Source of the DNA: Chrysophaeum taylorii
Lineage: Eukaryota > Sar > Pelagophyceae > Pelagomonadales > Pelagomonadaceae
NCBI GenBank assembly: GCA_029834535.1
Contig: JAQMWT010000531.1
Location: 186,001-250,000, forward strand
DNA: 64,000 bases
Direction: 5' to 3'
Of the stretch, positions 36,951-45,774 are shown piece by piece. A program made the position numbers and the translations under genes. The notes under the pieces are model-generated. The model saw only the letters and a list, made by a program, of their open reading frames with translations. It was not told the DNA's origin and searched no databases. Each line of letters starts with the position of its first letter. The first letter of the stretch is position 1.

Positions 36951-37937
36951 CTACCACGAAGAAGAAGAAGAAGAAGAAGAAGAAGAAGAAGAAGAAGAAG
37001 CGAGGAGGGAGTCGAGCCAGGCGTCGTAGCCAGCCCGGGGGGTTTTGTGGTGTTTGGTGTTGTAAAATGCGTGGCGCAGGTCGGCCACGGTAATCGAGGC
37101 GTCTTGGAGCATGTCCGTAAAGTTGAGACATCGGGCGCCGCCGCCGGCGCGGTAGGCGTTGTAGACGCAAAAGGAGGATTTCTTGCCAAAGACGAGGTCA
37201 AACGCGGGGGAAGTATAGATTATTCCGCCGTCGCTGGACGGAATATTCTTGACGTAGTATTTCTGGGTTCCCCGAACAGCATCCATGATGAGGTCGCGCG
37301 CGAGTACCGTCTGGGTGTGCCCGCCGTGCGCGGACAAAGAAACGTCGCCGACCCGCCACGAGAGATCGTGAAGGCCTTCGGGAATGGGACCCTCGACAGA
37401 CAAGATCGACGCGGACAGCACGGCGATGCCAGAACGAGTCAAGGCTTTGTCGAGGGTCGCGCGCAGCAACCCGGCCAACCGCGCACGGTACGAGTCGCCG
37501 AAGATCCATCCGCAGGTGTCGGTGGCATCCGGTATCTTCTTGATGGCGTCCGTTGGCGTCGGCAGCGCAAACCCCGACTCGGAACCGGAATCGCGAGAGA
37601 GCGCGCGAGCGGCCGCGTCGCACACCGTCTGAAGATGGTTGCGCGTTCCGGCCGTTGTCCTGACGTTCTTTGGCAAGAAGCGATCGAGGCATTCGTCATC
37701 GATGATGCGCAGGACAACGGCCGCCTCGAGCTCGAGGATTCCGGCAAAAGCTAACGGCGACGCGAGGCGCAGTAAAATCTCGACAGTTATGCACAGTTCG
37801 TCGTCCAACGGGACGCGAGGGCACGCGCAGCACGGCGCGACCGAGACCCACAACGATTTCTTTTTGCGATGTCTCAAAGGAGGGGAATCGCCCCTTGCCT
37901 GCGGCATCTCGCACATCATGTTGGTTGCCACAGACAA
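36951..37937 (-). CDS. Orphan protein of 328 residues with poly-Ser C-terminus
   Basis: No family is recognised. Visible parts are an N-terminal segment with Lys run and CCACP, a hydrophobic helix pair (LCITVEILLRLASPLAFAGILELEAA is the region near residues 50-75), a central globular-looking part (TCGWIFGDSYRARLAGLLRA, then VGDVSLSAHGGHTQTVL), and a C-terminal segment with FTDMLQDASITVADLRHAF. The frame ends in a run of 14 Ser and a Trp, coded by a GAA/TTC microsatellite (36958-37000), so the C-terminus is likely unstable in length. The composition and unbroken length support a real gene. Its ATG is 29 bp from the ATG of the divergent METTL18 gene, the tightest pair in the window. Confidence 0.6.
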   Translation of the reverse strand: MSVATNMMCEMPQARGDSPPLRHRKKKSLWVSVAPCCACPRVPLDDELCITVEILLRLASPLAFAGILELEAAVVLRIIDDECLDRFLPKNVRTTAGTRNHLQTVCDAAARALSRDSGSESGFALPTPTDAIKKIPDATDTCGWIFGDSYRARLAGLLRATLDKALTRSGIAVLSASILSVEGPIPEGLHDLSWRVGDVSLSAHGGHTQTVLARDLIMDAVRGTQKYYVKNIPSSDGGIIYTSPAFDLVFGKKSSFCVYNAYRAGGGARCLNFTDMLQDASITVADLRHAFYNTKHHKTPRAGYDAWLDSLLASSSSSSSSSSSSSSW

Positions 37938-37966
37938 AACTAAAATAACTAACCCTTTGCGAGGAG
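37938..37966. promoter_or_regulatory. 29-bp bidirectional promoter region
   Basis: Only 29 bp separate the ATGs of the orphan (minus) and METTL18 (plus). The spacer is AT-rich (AAAACTAAAATAACTAACC). Promoter elements or leaders must overlap coding sequence, or one true start lies further in. Confidence 0.45.
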
Positions 37967-38755
37967 ATGTTCAGGTTCGGGTTCCTCGACGAGGACGTCG
38001 AACCACCAGAACCCGCGGAGGACGATGTTGACGAGCGTCCTAAAGCGTGCCGCGTCAAAGTGGTGCGGGGTTCCCCCGACGGCGACGTGGTGCGCGTCGG
38101 GGACGAGGAATTCTTCCTCGGCACGGTGGAGTCGACGCCCGTCGAGAAGGGCGTCGATGAGGGGGGCTCCGTGCTGTGGGAGTGCGCCCTCGACCTGGCG
38201 CGGTATCTCGAAAAACACCAGTCGGTTGTCGGCCTCTGCGCGCTCGAACTTGGCTGCGGCCGAGGTCTGCTGGGGCTGTGGTGCTTGAGGCGAGGCGCGA
38301 CCGACGTCGCGTTTTGCGACTACAACGACAGCGTTCTGAGGTGTGCCACGTCGAACGCTGTCGCGCGCGAGCTCGATTGTTCCGAAAGAAGAATGGGAAA
38401 CGCGCGCCTCTACGCGGGCGACTGGCGGGACGTCACTCCCTTGCTCAACCAAGACTACAATAACGCTCGCTTCGACGTCGTCCTCACCGCCGAAACTACG
38501 TATCGCGAGGACCTCGCAAGAGCCCTCGCCCGCACGCTCGCCGACCACCTCGCCGATGACGGCCTCGCCTTCGTCGCGACCAAGCGCTACTACTTTGGGA
38601 CGGGGGGAGGCTCCAGGCCCTTCCTCGACGCGCTCCCTCGCCACGGTCTTGAGGCCGTCAAAGTCTGGTCCGCCGAGGACGGCGCCTCCAACATCAGAGA
38701 TATCTTCAAGATTTATTTCCTTAAAGGGCGAGCTGCTCGTCGGATCCGACGATGA
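37967..38755 (+). CDS. METTL18: METTL18/HPM1-type protein histidine methyltransferase
   Basis: The 262-residue protein has the features of the METTL18/yeast Hpm1 family, which methylates a histidine of ribosomal protein uL3. The family lead-in G-x-V-L-W-E-C-A-L-D-L-A-R-Y-L is near residue 65. Motif I of the SAM fold is CALELGCGRGLLGLWCL. DVAFCDYNDSVLR follows as the acidic loop, then YAGDWRDV, and DVVLTAETTYRED at the post-motif strand. KRYYFGTGGGSRPF is the characteristic K-x-Y-Y-F-G-x-G-G-G segment. The N-terminal ~50 residues are acidic. The length is normal. It is expected to act in the cytosol or nucleolus on a ribosomal protein. Confidence 0.88.
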   Translation: MFRFGFLDEDVEPPEPAEDDVDERPKACRVKVVRGSPDGDVVRVGDEEFFLGTVESTPVEKGVDEGGSVLWECALDLARYLEKHQSVVGLCALELGCGRGLLGLWCLRRGATDVAFCDYNDSVLRCATSNAVARELDCSERRMGNARLYAGDWRDVTPLLNQDYNNARFDVVLTAETTYREDLARALARTLADHLADDGLAFVATKRYYFGTGGGSRPFLDALPRHGLEAVKVWSAEDGASNIRDIFKIYFLKGRAARRIRR

Positions 38756-38946
38756 GGGAAAAGAGCAGCGACTCCGAGAGTATCTCAATGGCGAGGACGT
38801 GAGCCCGGTGAATTCCCAACGCTGAAATAAACTCACAGGTTGAGGGGCGGACGGGAGGCAAATGACAATGCTTTTGCACAAACGGGCTTGTACAAACGGT
38901 CTCATCAGCACCCGAGGGTTTAGTTCTAGATTTTAGGGAGTAAACT

Positions 38947-40074
38947 AACTCAAAGGGGAAGCACCCTTCAAATCCCCACGCGCTGCTAGGCTGAGATGTG
39001 TGCCCAGTACTTTGGCTACCCCTCTCCAGCTTGTTCGGGCCTCGTGGGCACTCGCATTCTGGGCACTGACGTCGTTCTCGACGCTCACGGCAAGGTGCTT
39101 CTCACGCATGCCAACCTTGTCAACCGCGGAGGAGCGCGGACCACCTGGCATGACGGCCAGCTCGAGTGCGTCCTCTGCAGCGTCAAAGAGGCCGGCATCC
39201 CTGCCCTGTCCGAGGTTTTCGGCATCTTTGCTGACGTCGTCGCCCCTACCATTCTCGCACGCGCCTCTACGGCCGGTACCGAGGCAATCTCGCCCGTCGC
39301 CACGTCGTCCCAGACATCCTCACCACGCTCGACAACAAGGAGCAACGCTGCGACATCAAAACCCTCGCTTGGGGTTCGTTATACACCGCCCACGCCCTCC
39401 ATCCCTCCCACCCGTCGCCTCTCGATCGGCGCGCAGCGCAAGTCCACTCCGAATACCTCGCTCACGCCCGCGGCATCGGCGCCATCATCCCCCAGCCGGG
39501 CACAGCACCACCGCCTGGCTTCTTGGGCCCTGTCGAACAGCGGCTACGTAGCTACGGCACCGTCGCCGGCCTCGTCATTGGTGCCTTCGGTGAGGCCAGC
39601 GCGGCGTGCCACGCTCTCGCCCAAACATGCGCAGAGCGCATCGCTGCGCGCACCTGGGTGGCAAGCGGCTGCGCCAACTTCACAGAGGCAAAGGCGGCCC
39701 AAACTCGCCGCATCTACCGTGAGTGGGGGATTCGCCTACGCATTAGGCCGGGATCGCTGTGCCCTCACCGCCCTCACCCATGTCGCCGCCTCGGGGAGCC
39801 CCACCCAGGCCGCCCGCTCCCAGCAGGACGTCACCCTTCGTCGCACATACGTCCGGCGGCAGCATGCGTACGACGTACGGGCGGCGGGGCCCTTGGTCCT
39901 CTCTTCGCCTGCCCCACGGCTCGGCGATGACCCCGACTAGGTCCCTCATACTTATCTCCGCCCGTCAGGCACATCCCTCCTACCCCACAAACCCACCCAC
40001 ATCCTTCATGCCCCCCCCAGACACCCACCCCCCTCTTACCAGTCGACCTTCTTTAAAACAACTCAAAGGGAAGC
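38947..40074 (+). mobile_element. 5'-truncated LINE (family A), about 1.1 kb
   Basis: An insert (38963-40059) is flanked by AACTCAAAGGGGAAGC (38947-38962) and AACTCAAAGGGAAGC (40060-40074), a target-site duplication with one base difference. It carries the C-terminal part of a LINE open reading frame in shifted frames: HPSPLDRRAAQVHSEYLAHA, VIGAFGEASAACHAL and related text typical of algal reverse-transcriptase proteins downstream of the RT core. The 3' end (39953-40059) matches the short copy at 4423-4521. The RT domain itself is missing, so the copy is dead on arrival. It ends 31 bp before the ATG of the fusion gene. Confidence 0.75.
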
Positions 40075-40090
40075 GGGTTTCTTTTCATCA

Positions 40091-42607
40091 ATGCGAAACT
40101 ACTGGTTGCTGCTCGTGTTCGGCCAGCGCGCGGCGCCGTTAGTCCCCGCAACCGTCGGGGACTCGCCGCACGTGTGTCGCTGGTGCGGCGCGTCGTTTGG
40201 CTCGCGCAATGCGCTCTTCCGGCACCTAAGGTCGTCGTCACCGTGCCTCGACCGCGCCGTCGCCGCGGACCCTGCCGGCGCGAAAGTGCTGGCCGCGCAG
40301 AAGCAGAAAAGGTACGCCGTGCTTACGGTGGGGTACCCGGGTGGCGCCGTCGACGGCGAGACAGCCGAGCGCGCGGTGCGCGAGTGCTTTTTCGGGGGCA
40401 TCACGACGCGCGCGACGGCGGCGAGCCATCGATCTCGGTCGGCGGCGCGCTCGCAGGAGTCCGGATGCGCGAGCAGCGGCGACGTCATCTCCGTGTCGTA
40501 CGAGGGCCCCCTCGTAGAAGACGTCGAGACGCGGCTCGCGACGCGCGGCGTGCGCGTGCTCGCGGTCTCGCGGCCGCGGCGCGCGTTCCACGCCGAGGCG
40601 CGGTGCGCCGAGCGTACGTACCACTACTGCCTCCCGCTCGAGTGGCTCGAGGGATGGGTCGACGACGACGCGTCGCTCTTTGAAGAGGGCCATCGGCCGA
40701 GGGGTGTGGCGGTGACTTTGTCGGGGGCCCAGCGCGCGTTGCGGTCGCTCAAGGCGGCGTTGCGAGAGGTCGAGCGCGTCTTTTCGAGCGGCGGAGACGC
40801 CACGTGGCAGAACTTCGTCTCGTCGCCGGCGGGCCTGAGCCCGCACCACAGGCCGCTCGCGGCCCGCCTCGACCGGTGCCGGGTCGTGCGCCTGATTCGC
40901 GATCCGGTGCCGTGCGCCGTAGTCGCGTTCCGCGCGCGACACTTCGTTAGCGAGCAGGTCAGACGACTTATAGCGGCCGCGCTGGCCGTCCAGCGGGGAC
41001 TCCTCGACGCCGACTACATACGACTCGCAGCGCGCCAGGATATCGTCGTGCCGCCAGACGTCCTCGCGCCCTTCATCGCGCCGCCGCTCCTGTACTTTGC
41101 GGGAGCGCGCTTCAAACTCAGATCGCGCTCGACGCCCTTTTCCGTCGGCGGCGGCCCCGGAGCCGTCGACCGGACGGAAACCTTTGCGCACGACTTGAGG
41201 CGCAAGCTGCTGCTGCGGCTGGAAAACGACACCTTTGTCTCGGATATGCTGCCTCGGGTGTCAGCTCGTGTGAAAGCCCATCTCGATTGCACCACTGAGG
41301 CGACACCCCGAGCGAGAGGCGCTCCTCCCGACGCGCGACGATACGGCGCCGTGCTCGAGTTGCTGCGCGAGGCGTGGGCGAGCGGCAACGCGCCGCGGAC
41401 GTCTGTCGCTCGCGCGCGACTCATCCGCGGTGCGGGCGCCGAACGCGACTCGGGTTCGTTCACGTTGGCGAACCCAGACCGCGAGCGCCCCGGCGGTAAC
41501 TCGCCGCTAGCCAACGCGCGCTTTCCGGCCCTCGCGCGCGCCGTGTTCGCACTGGAAAAGGAGCTGCGCAACGCGTCGTCGGCGACGTGCGCCGTCAACA
41601 GCCGCGCCGCCTTTCAGCCTCACGTAGACAGCGGGACGGGCGCAGGCCAGTCACTCTCGCTCGTCGTCGGTCTGGGCGACTACGAAGGCGGCGAGCTCGT
41701 AATCGAAGGTACACCGTTCGACATTAGATACAAGCCGCTCGCGTTCGACGGCTGGCGCCAGCGCCACTGGACGCTCCCCTTCGAGGGCGAGCGCTTTTCG
41801 CTCGTATTCTTCACTGCCACCCAGCGGCAAAAAAAGTCGTCGCGGTCGCAGCTCGCGGCCGACGTGGCCGCGCGGCTCTCGCTCGAGTACCGGGCCGACT
41901 CGACCGACGTCGAGGCCGTCGTCGAGGTTCTCGGACCCAAGCCGTGCTATCGACCTCCGGACGAGCTCGCGGGAGGGTTTGACTGGGGGCCGCGGGACCA
42001 CGTCGTCCTCGATTGCGGCGCGCACATCGGGTGCTTCTCGAGGTACGCGCTAGATCGCGGCGCGCGCAGCGTCAAGGCCTTCGAGCCCGAACCCTCCAAC
42101 GCCGCGCTGGCGCGCCACAATAGTAAGGCCGAAATTGTCCAAGCCGCAGTAGTTGCCCGTGCCGAGACGACGACGACGGCGACCCTCGTGCTCGGGCGGA
42201 CGCGGGCGCGCGACGGCGCGCGCAACACGTGGCGCCACGCTCTCGAGAGATACAACCACTACGCCGAACCCGCGAACCTCGAGGCCCTCCCTCGGCAGAC
42301 CGTCCGGTGCGTCGGCTTTTTCGACGTGCTGGACGACGACGTGACCTTTGTCAAGCTCGACGTCGAAGGCGCCGAGCTCGAGATCCTCGACGGCTTTCTT
42401 CCGGGCGCCTGGCGGAACGTCTGCCGGCTCGTCTTCGAGTATTCCTTCACAAAACGGCCCCAACTCGCGCCCTTTCGAGCCATTGTCGCCAACCTCGAGC
42501 GCGAGGGCTTTCAGGTCGCTTACGACTTTCGAGACACCCTTGACACCTTAGACGAGTGGCCGGGTCGCACCGACGCTCTCGTCTTTTGCGCGCGCGCGTG
42601 TAGTTAG
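40091..42607 (+). CDS. C2H2 finger / TruA-like / 2OG oxygenase-like / FkbM methyltransferase fusion
   Basis: The 838-residue protein joins four modules in one unbroken frame. Residues 26-48 are a C2H2 zinc finger (CRWCGASFGSRNALFRH, then C). Residues ~75-330 resemble TruA/Pus1 tRNA pseudouridine synthases: FHAEARCAERTYHY, TWQNF and RHFVSEQVRRLIAAAL are the usual blocks, but the catalytic R-T-D segment reads A-R-S-Q-E-S-G, lacking the Asp. Residues ~490-590 look like a 2-oxoglutarate/Fe(II) dioxygenase core (FQPHVDSGTG with H-x-D near 511, distal His in RHWTLPF, then R-F-S-L-V-F). Residues 630-838 are an FkbM-type SAM methyltransferase (VVLDCGAHIGCFSRYAL, FVKLDVEGAELEIL). A tRNA- or rRNA-modifying fusion is the inference. 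The N-terminal hydrophobic stretch could be a leader. Confidence 0.8.
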   Translation: MRNYWLLLVFGQRAAPLVPATVGDSPHVCRWCGASFGSRNALFRHLRSSSPCLDRAVAADPAGAKVLAAQKQKRYAVLTVGYPGGAVDGETAERAVRECFFGGITTRATAASHRSRSAARSQESGCASSGDVISVSYEGPLVEDVETRLATRGVRVLAVSRPRRAFHAEARCAERTYHYCLPLEWLEGWVDDDASLFEEGHRPRGVAVTLSGAQRALRSLKAALREVERVFSSGGDATWQNFVSSPAGLSPHHRPLAARLDRCRVVRLIRDPVPCAVVAFRARHFVSEQVRRLIAAALAVQRGLLDADYIRLAARQDIVVPPDVLAPFIAPPLLYFAGARFKLRSRSTPFSVGGGPGAVDRTETFAHDLRRKLLLRLENDTFVSDMLPRVSARVKAHLDCTTEATPRARGAPPDARRYGAVLELLREAWASGNAPRTSVARARLIRGAGAERDSGSFTLANPDRERPGGNSPLANARFPALARAVFALEKELRNASSATCAVNSRAAFQPHVDSGTGAGQSLSLVVGLGDYEGGELVIEGTPFDIRYKPLAFDGWRQRHWTLPFEGERFSLVFFTATQRQKKSSRSQLAADVAARLSLEYRADSTDVEAVVEVLGPKPCYRPPDELAGGFDWGPRDHVVLDCGAHIGCFSRYALDRGARSVKAFEPEPSNAALARHNSKAEIVQAAVVARAETTTTATLVLGRTRARDGARNTWRHALERYNHYAEPANLEALPRQTVRCVGFFDVLDDDVTFVKLDVEGAELEILDGFLPGAWRNVCRLVFEYSFTKRPQLAPFRAIVANLEREGFQVAYDFRDTLDTLDEWPGRTDALVFCARACS

Positions 42608-42700
42608 TTAGTTAGTTAGTTATCCCTCGCCACCCCGTGTTGTCTGTCCCTTCATATTCCAGATTCCAAGCGCAAGAGAAGGGGGTGTTTTCTTTCTTTA

Positions 42701-43360
42701 CTACCTACAGTGGTCGGCAATCGCATCGAGCTGGGCCCTGAAGAAGCGTCGCTGCATGGGGCCGATAAAGGGATAGACGAGGCGACCGATAAGTCCGTTG
42801 CCTCTAGAAACGGAGACAATGTGCGCCATTACGCAGTCCTTGCTCTCTTGGACGACGGCGACGCGCTCCTCGCCTCGGAGGAGGTGGCCGTCAAGAGTTG
42901 TGTAGGCGACCGCGGCATAGCGCTCGCCGTGGGGAAGGGTGTCCCACTTGGACGCAGGCCTCGCCGGCTTGCCATCGACCCTGTACGTCTCGACGACAGG
43001 GTTTACGACCCATACGAGTCTCGCCGGCGTCCGCGCGCACGTCGCTAAACCTCTTCCATTCGAGGCGACGAAGTTGTGGGTACCACCGCCCCACTCCATT
43101 GCGGCCTGCCTGGCCTTGTCGAAATCGACGCCAACGTATCGGATCATCGTCCGCACGGTGAAGCCGTCGACGTCAACTGCAACCTCGGGATGCGTGCTGC
43201 CAACGATTCTCGGAGAGTTTGGCTTCGCGCTGCCGTGGGCGTCGATGAATGCGCTCAGCTGCTCGGGCGTGGGCCGACCCAACCAAAACTCTGTGCCGCA
43301 CCGCACGCGCTCGATACGCACGACCACCCACCACCACCACCACCACGAGGCGCGCATCAT
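42701..43360 (-). CDS. DUF1990 (UPF0548) family protein
   Basis: The 219-residue protein matches the DUF1990 family of bacteria, plants and algae, whose function is unknown. Recognisable parts are FDKARQAAMEW, the block NPVVETYRVDG, GERYAAVAYTTLDGHLLRGEE and the C-terminal IGRLVYPFIGPMQRRFFRAQ. The fold is expected to be a helix-grip type with a hydrophobic cavity. The N-terminus carries six Trp in a row coded by a TGG repeat, which might serve as a membrane contact or be simple-sequence noise. It converges with the fusion gene; the two stop codons are about 93 bp apart. Intronless and full-length. Confidence 0.82.
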   Translation of the reverse strand: MMRASWWWWWWVVVRIERVRCGTEFWLGRPTPEQLSAFIDAHGSAKPNSPRIVGSTHPEVAVDVDGFTVRTMIRYVGVDFDKARQAAMEWGGGTHNFVASNGRGLATCARTPARLVWVVNPVVETYRVDGKPARPASKWDTLPHGERYAAVAYTTLDGHLLRGEERVAVVQESKDCVMAHIVSVSRGNGLIGRLVYPFIGPMQRRFFRAQLDAIADHCR

Positions 43361-44030
43361 TTCCTAACTACTAATCGACAGATGTTTGTCTGTCTGTTTG
43401 TCTGTTTGTTTGTTTGTCCCTCGATTTAGGGTAAGGATCAGGTAGGCGCGAGAGTAAGGATCAGGTAGGCGCGAGAGCCAGACAGTGATCCTCCAAGCCG
43501 TCTACGGCGACCTCGCAGACTATTTCCACGACCCGCGGCGGCTCTTTCAGCGCGCCATTCTCACTCCCCGTCGAAACGATGTTGTCGATGCTGACAACGC
43601 GCGCATGACCGCGGCCTTTTTTTCCCGGAGACGAGGCGTCGGAGTTCTTTTCGGCTGACTAGGCTGGGTCGGAAGACGACGCCTCGCTCTTTACAGTAGA
43701 GTTTTCAACTCCCTGACAACCAACGGCATGCTGACTTTGAGCGCGCGCTTAATGTCTTCGCAACCTCGACCCGTCGCACGGCCACTGCAACGGTACCAGA
43801 TACATGATCGATCGTGTCGTTGTCACCGATGCTCCTCCAACCTGTATCCCTTAAGGCCCGCCTACGCCAAACGATCAACAAGAGCCAGGGCCAGACGCCC
43901 CGCGAGGTCGGCGTCCTCTTTCCCAAGCCCGTCTTCTGCCACGTCCAGCTCTACGTGGCTCTCTGTCGATCGGCATCCCCGACGATTCCACCCTACCCCA
44001 CACGTGCTGCGCAATACCGATAAGCCCCCT
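43361..44030 (+). mobile_element. Helitron-type Pif1 helicase relic
   Basis: Between 43484 and about 44022 the plus strand carries, in several frames, pieces of the C-terminal half of a Pif1/RecD-type helicase as found in Helitrons: VYGDLADYFHDPRRLFQRAIL, a valine-glutamate-phenylalanine-asparagine-serine-leucine segment, and near 43880 INKSQGQTPREVGVLFPKP followed by VFCHVQLYVALCR. The last motif is diagnostic of Helitron helicases. The frame changes at least three times, and no Rep domain or intact termini are seen, so this is a decayed fragment. Just upstream a perfect 23-bp tandem duplication lies at 43432-43477 (TAAGGATCAGGTAGGCGCG and four more bases). Confidence 0.75.
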
Positions 44031-44039
44031 CCCGGAGTC

Positions 44040-44345
44040 TACACGCGCACTTTAAGTGAACTTACTGGGACCACTTTGAGATTGGGACTAGGTGAACTGA
44101 GTGACCAGGTGAAACTGGGACCAGGTGAACATACTGGGGTTTTTAGAGTAAAGGGTTTTAGAGTAAACTCAAAGGTTGGCGGCGCGTGCGGATCAAAGCA
44201 GCTTAGATTGGCGGAGGCGAGCGCGACGAGCTCAAAGGAGTTGGTGTGAGCTAGGTGAACTTACTGACCAGGTGAACTTATACGAAACTTACTGGGACCA
44301 GGTGAACTTACTGGGGTTAGAGATAGGTGAACTTACTGGCCTGCA
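44040..44345. repeat. Cluster of AGGTGAACTTACTGGGACC-type repeats
   Basis: About nine imperfect copies of a ~19-bp motif (GGTGAACTTACTGG, with GACCA) are scattered in direct orientation. Such clusters are typical of the subterminal part of DNA transposons; no transposase is visible. Confidence 0.65.
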
Positions 44346-44348
44346 CTT

Positions 44349-44352
44349 GTAT

Positions 44353-44395
<43 letters not shown>

Positions 44396-44445
44396 TTATT
44401 ATTTTATTTTTTATTTATTTTTTTTTTTATTTATTTATTTATTCC
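44349..44445. repeat. ATTT microsatellite
   Basis: A run of TTTA/ATTT tetranucleotides with some T-tract interruptions, directly upstream of the MYND pseudogene. Confidence 0.9.
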
Positions 44446-44487
44446 TTCCTTCCTACAAGGCGAACCCTCGTCGTTCTGTGGCAAGGA

Positions 44488-45774
44488 ATGGCTGATGATG
44501 ATGATGATGATGGCTTTGAAGTGGACGTGGAAGAGCTCGTGATGGAGGCGGAGGAGATGAGTATCGGCGAGTTGCTGTACGAGCTCTCGATGAAATGGGG
44601 GTGCCCGCGAGTACGCTCGAGTCTTTTGTGGAGAGGTCAGAAGTGGAGGAGGCATACGTGGCGTGAGAGAGTATGATAAGCGTGAAGAGTGGAAAGCCAT
44701 GGCGACGGAGACGATGGAGTTCGCGGCGAATCGGAGCGTTCGGGATCTGACGAATGCCTTGAGCGCGATGGGTATTGTCGAAACGAACGGGCGATCAAAG
44801 GCGTGGATGATCAAGGCGTACGCCGACGACGCGATACAGCTCGACGGGAAAATCGATCCGACGGCGTCCGGGAGGACGCACGAGAAAAATTGCAACGGTT
44901 GCGAGATGTGCAAGCAGCGGCGGCGCGAGTTCAAGCAGCGCGAAAAGGAGCGGCGTCGCGAGGCGTGCGAGCACTGCGGCCAGACGGCGACCGAGCCGTG
45001 CTCTAAGCGTAAGCTCTCGTCCTTCTGCAGCCGCGAGTGCATGCAGGCCGGCTGGCCAGCGCACAAAACCACGTGCAAGCTCCGCGTCGACAGGGACGTT
45101 TCGATCGTCGGACTCCTGGGCACGATGACAGACCACGAGTACGCGGTCCATTACGCGTACGCCGCCGAATCGCTCGACGACCCGACCACTCCGAGGCACA
45201 TATTCAACACGGTTCCTGCGACGTCTACAAGGGCCGCTGCGTGACGATGGACGCTCCATCGTGGGACCAAAGGATGACGCGGGGCCACGTCATATTTCAC
45301 TTCATGAACGAGACTCGCGGTCGCAGGACGACCAGCACTGCCAATTTTGGAACGACTTGGATCATGATCTCGCTCAGACTTTTTGCTGCGAAGATCCAGA
45401 GTGGCCGGACAACATGATGTGGGATCTTGCGACCCACGACCTTCTCCCCGAAATGCCCCGAACTCGCCGACTTTCCCAAAAACGCCGACGAAGACGAGAC
45501 CCAGCGAGCTTACGACGGAGTGTCAGACCGAGGCAAAATGATCATGGAGACGGTCACGCTGCAACTCGCGTACGTCCACAATCTCGTTGCTCATCGCCGG
45601 TGTGACAACGAGGCCTGCCACTGCATCTTCCGCCAAGGTCCCCCAAAACGATCTCAAAAAGCTGTCGCCAAGAAAGCCGCCGCCAAAGGACCGAACAAGA
45701 AGAAGAAGAAGACGAGGGGTCCTAAGAAACCAACGCCAGAAACCATGGCCAGAAGAAGAAGGACGCGTTCGTAG
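44488..45774 (+). pseudogene. Frameshifted MYND zinc-finger gene
   Basis: A protein can be followed across about 1.3 kb only by changing frame. It starts MADDDDDDGFEVDVEELVM and SIGELLYELSMKWG; the frame shifts in a G5 run near 44597 (continuing VPASTLESFVERSEVEEAYVA), again near 44662 (REYDKREEWKAMA, SVRDLTNALSAMG), then near 45205, 45310 and 45450. The middle holds an intact MYND finger: CEHCGQTATEPC, then FCSRECMQAGW and H-K-T-T-C. Late parts read HCQFWNDLDHDLAQTFCCED, and ETVTLQLAYVHNLVAHRRC near the Lys-rich end. Two SAP-like helical modules precede the finger. No GT-AG introns explain the shifts. The gene sits in the transposon-rich island. A gene with unrecognised introns or sequence errors is less likely, since neighbouring genes are clean. 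Confidence 0.65.

Noticed and set aside
42605-42625. GTTA run after the fusion gene as a family-B LINE tail
   Set aside because: Only the tetranucleotide run is shared; the body of the element and a target-site duplication are missing.
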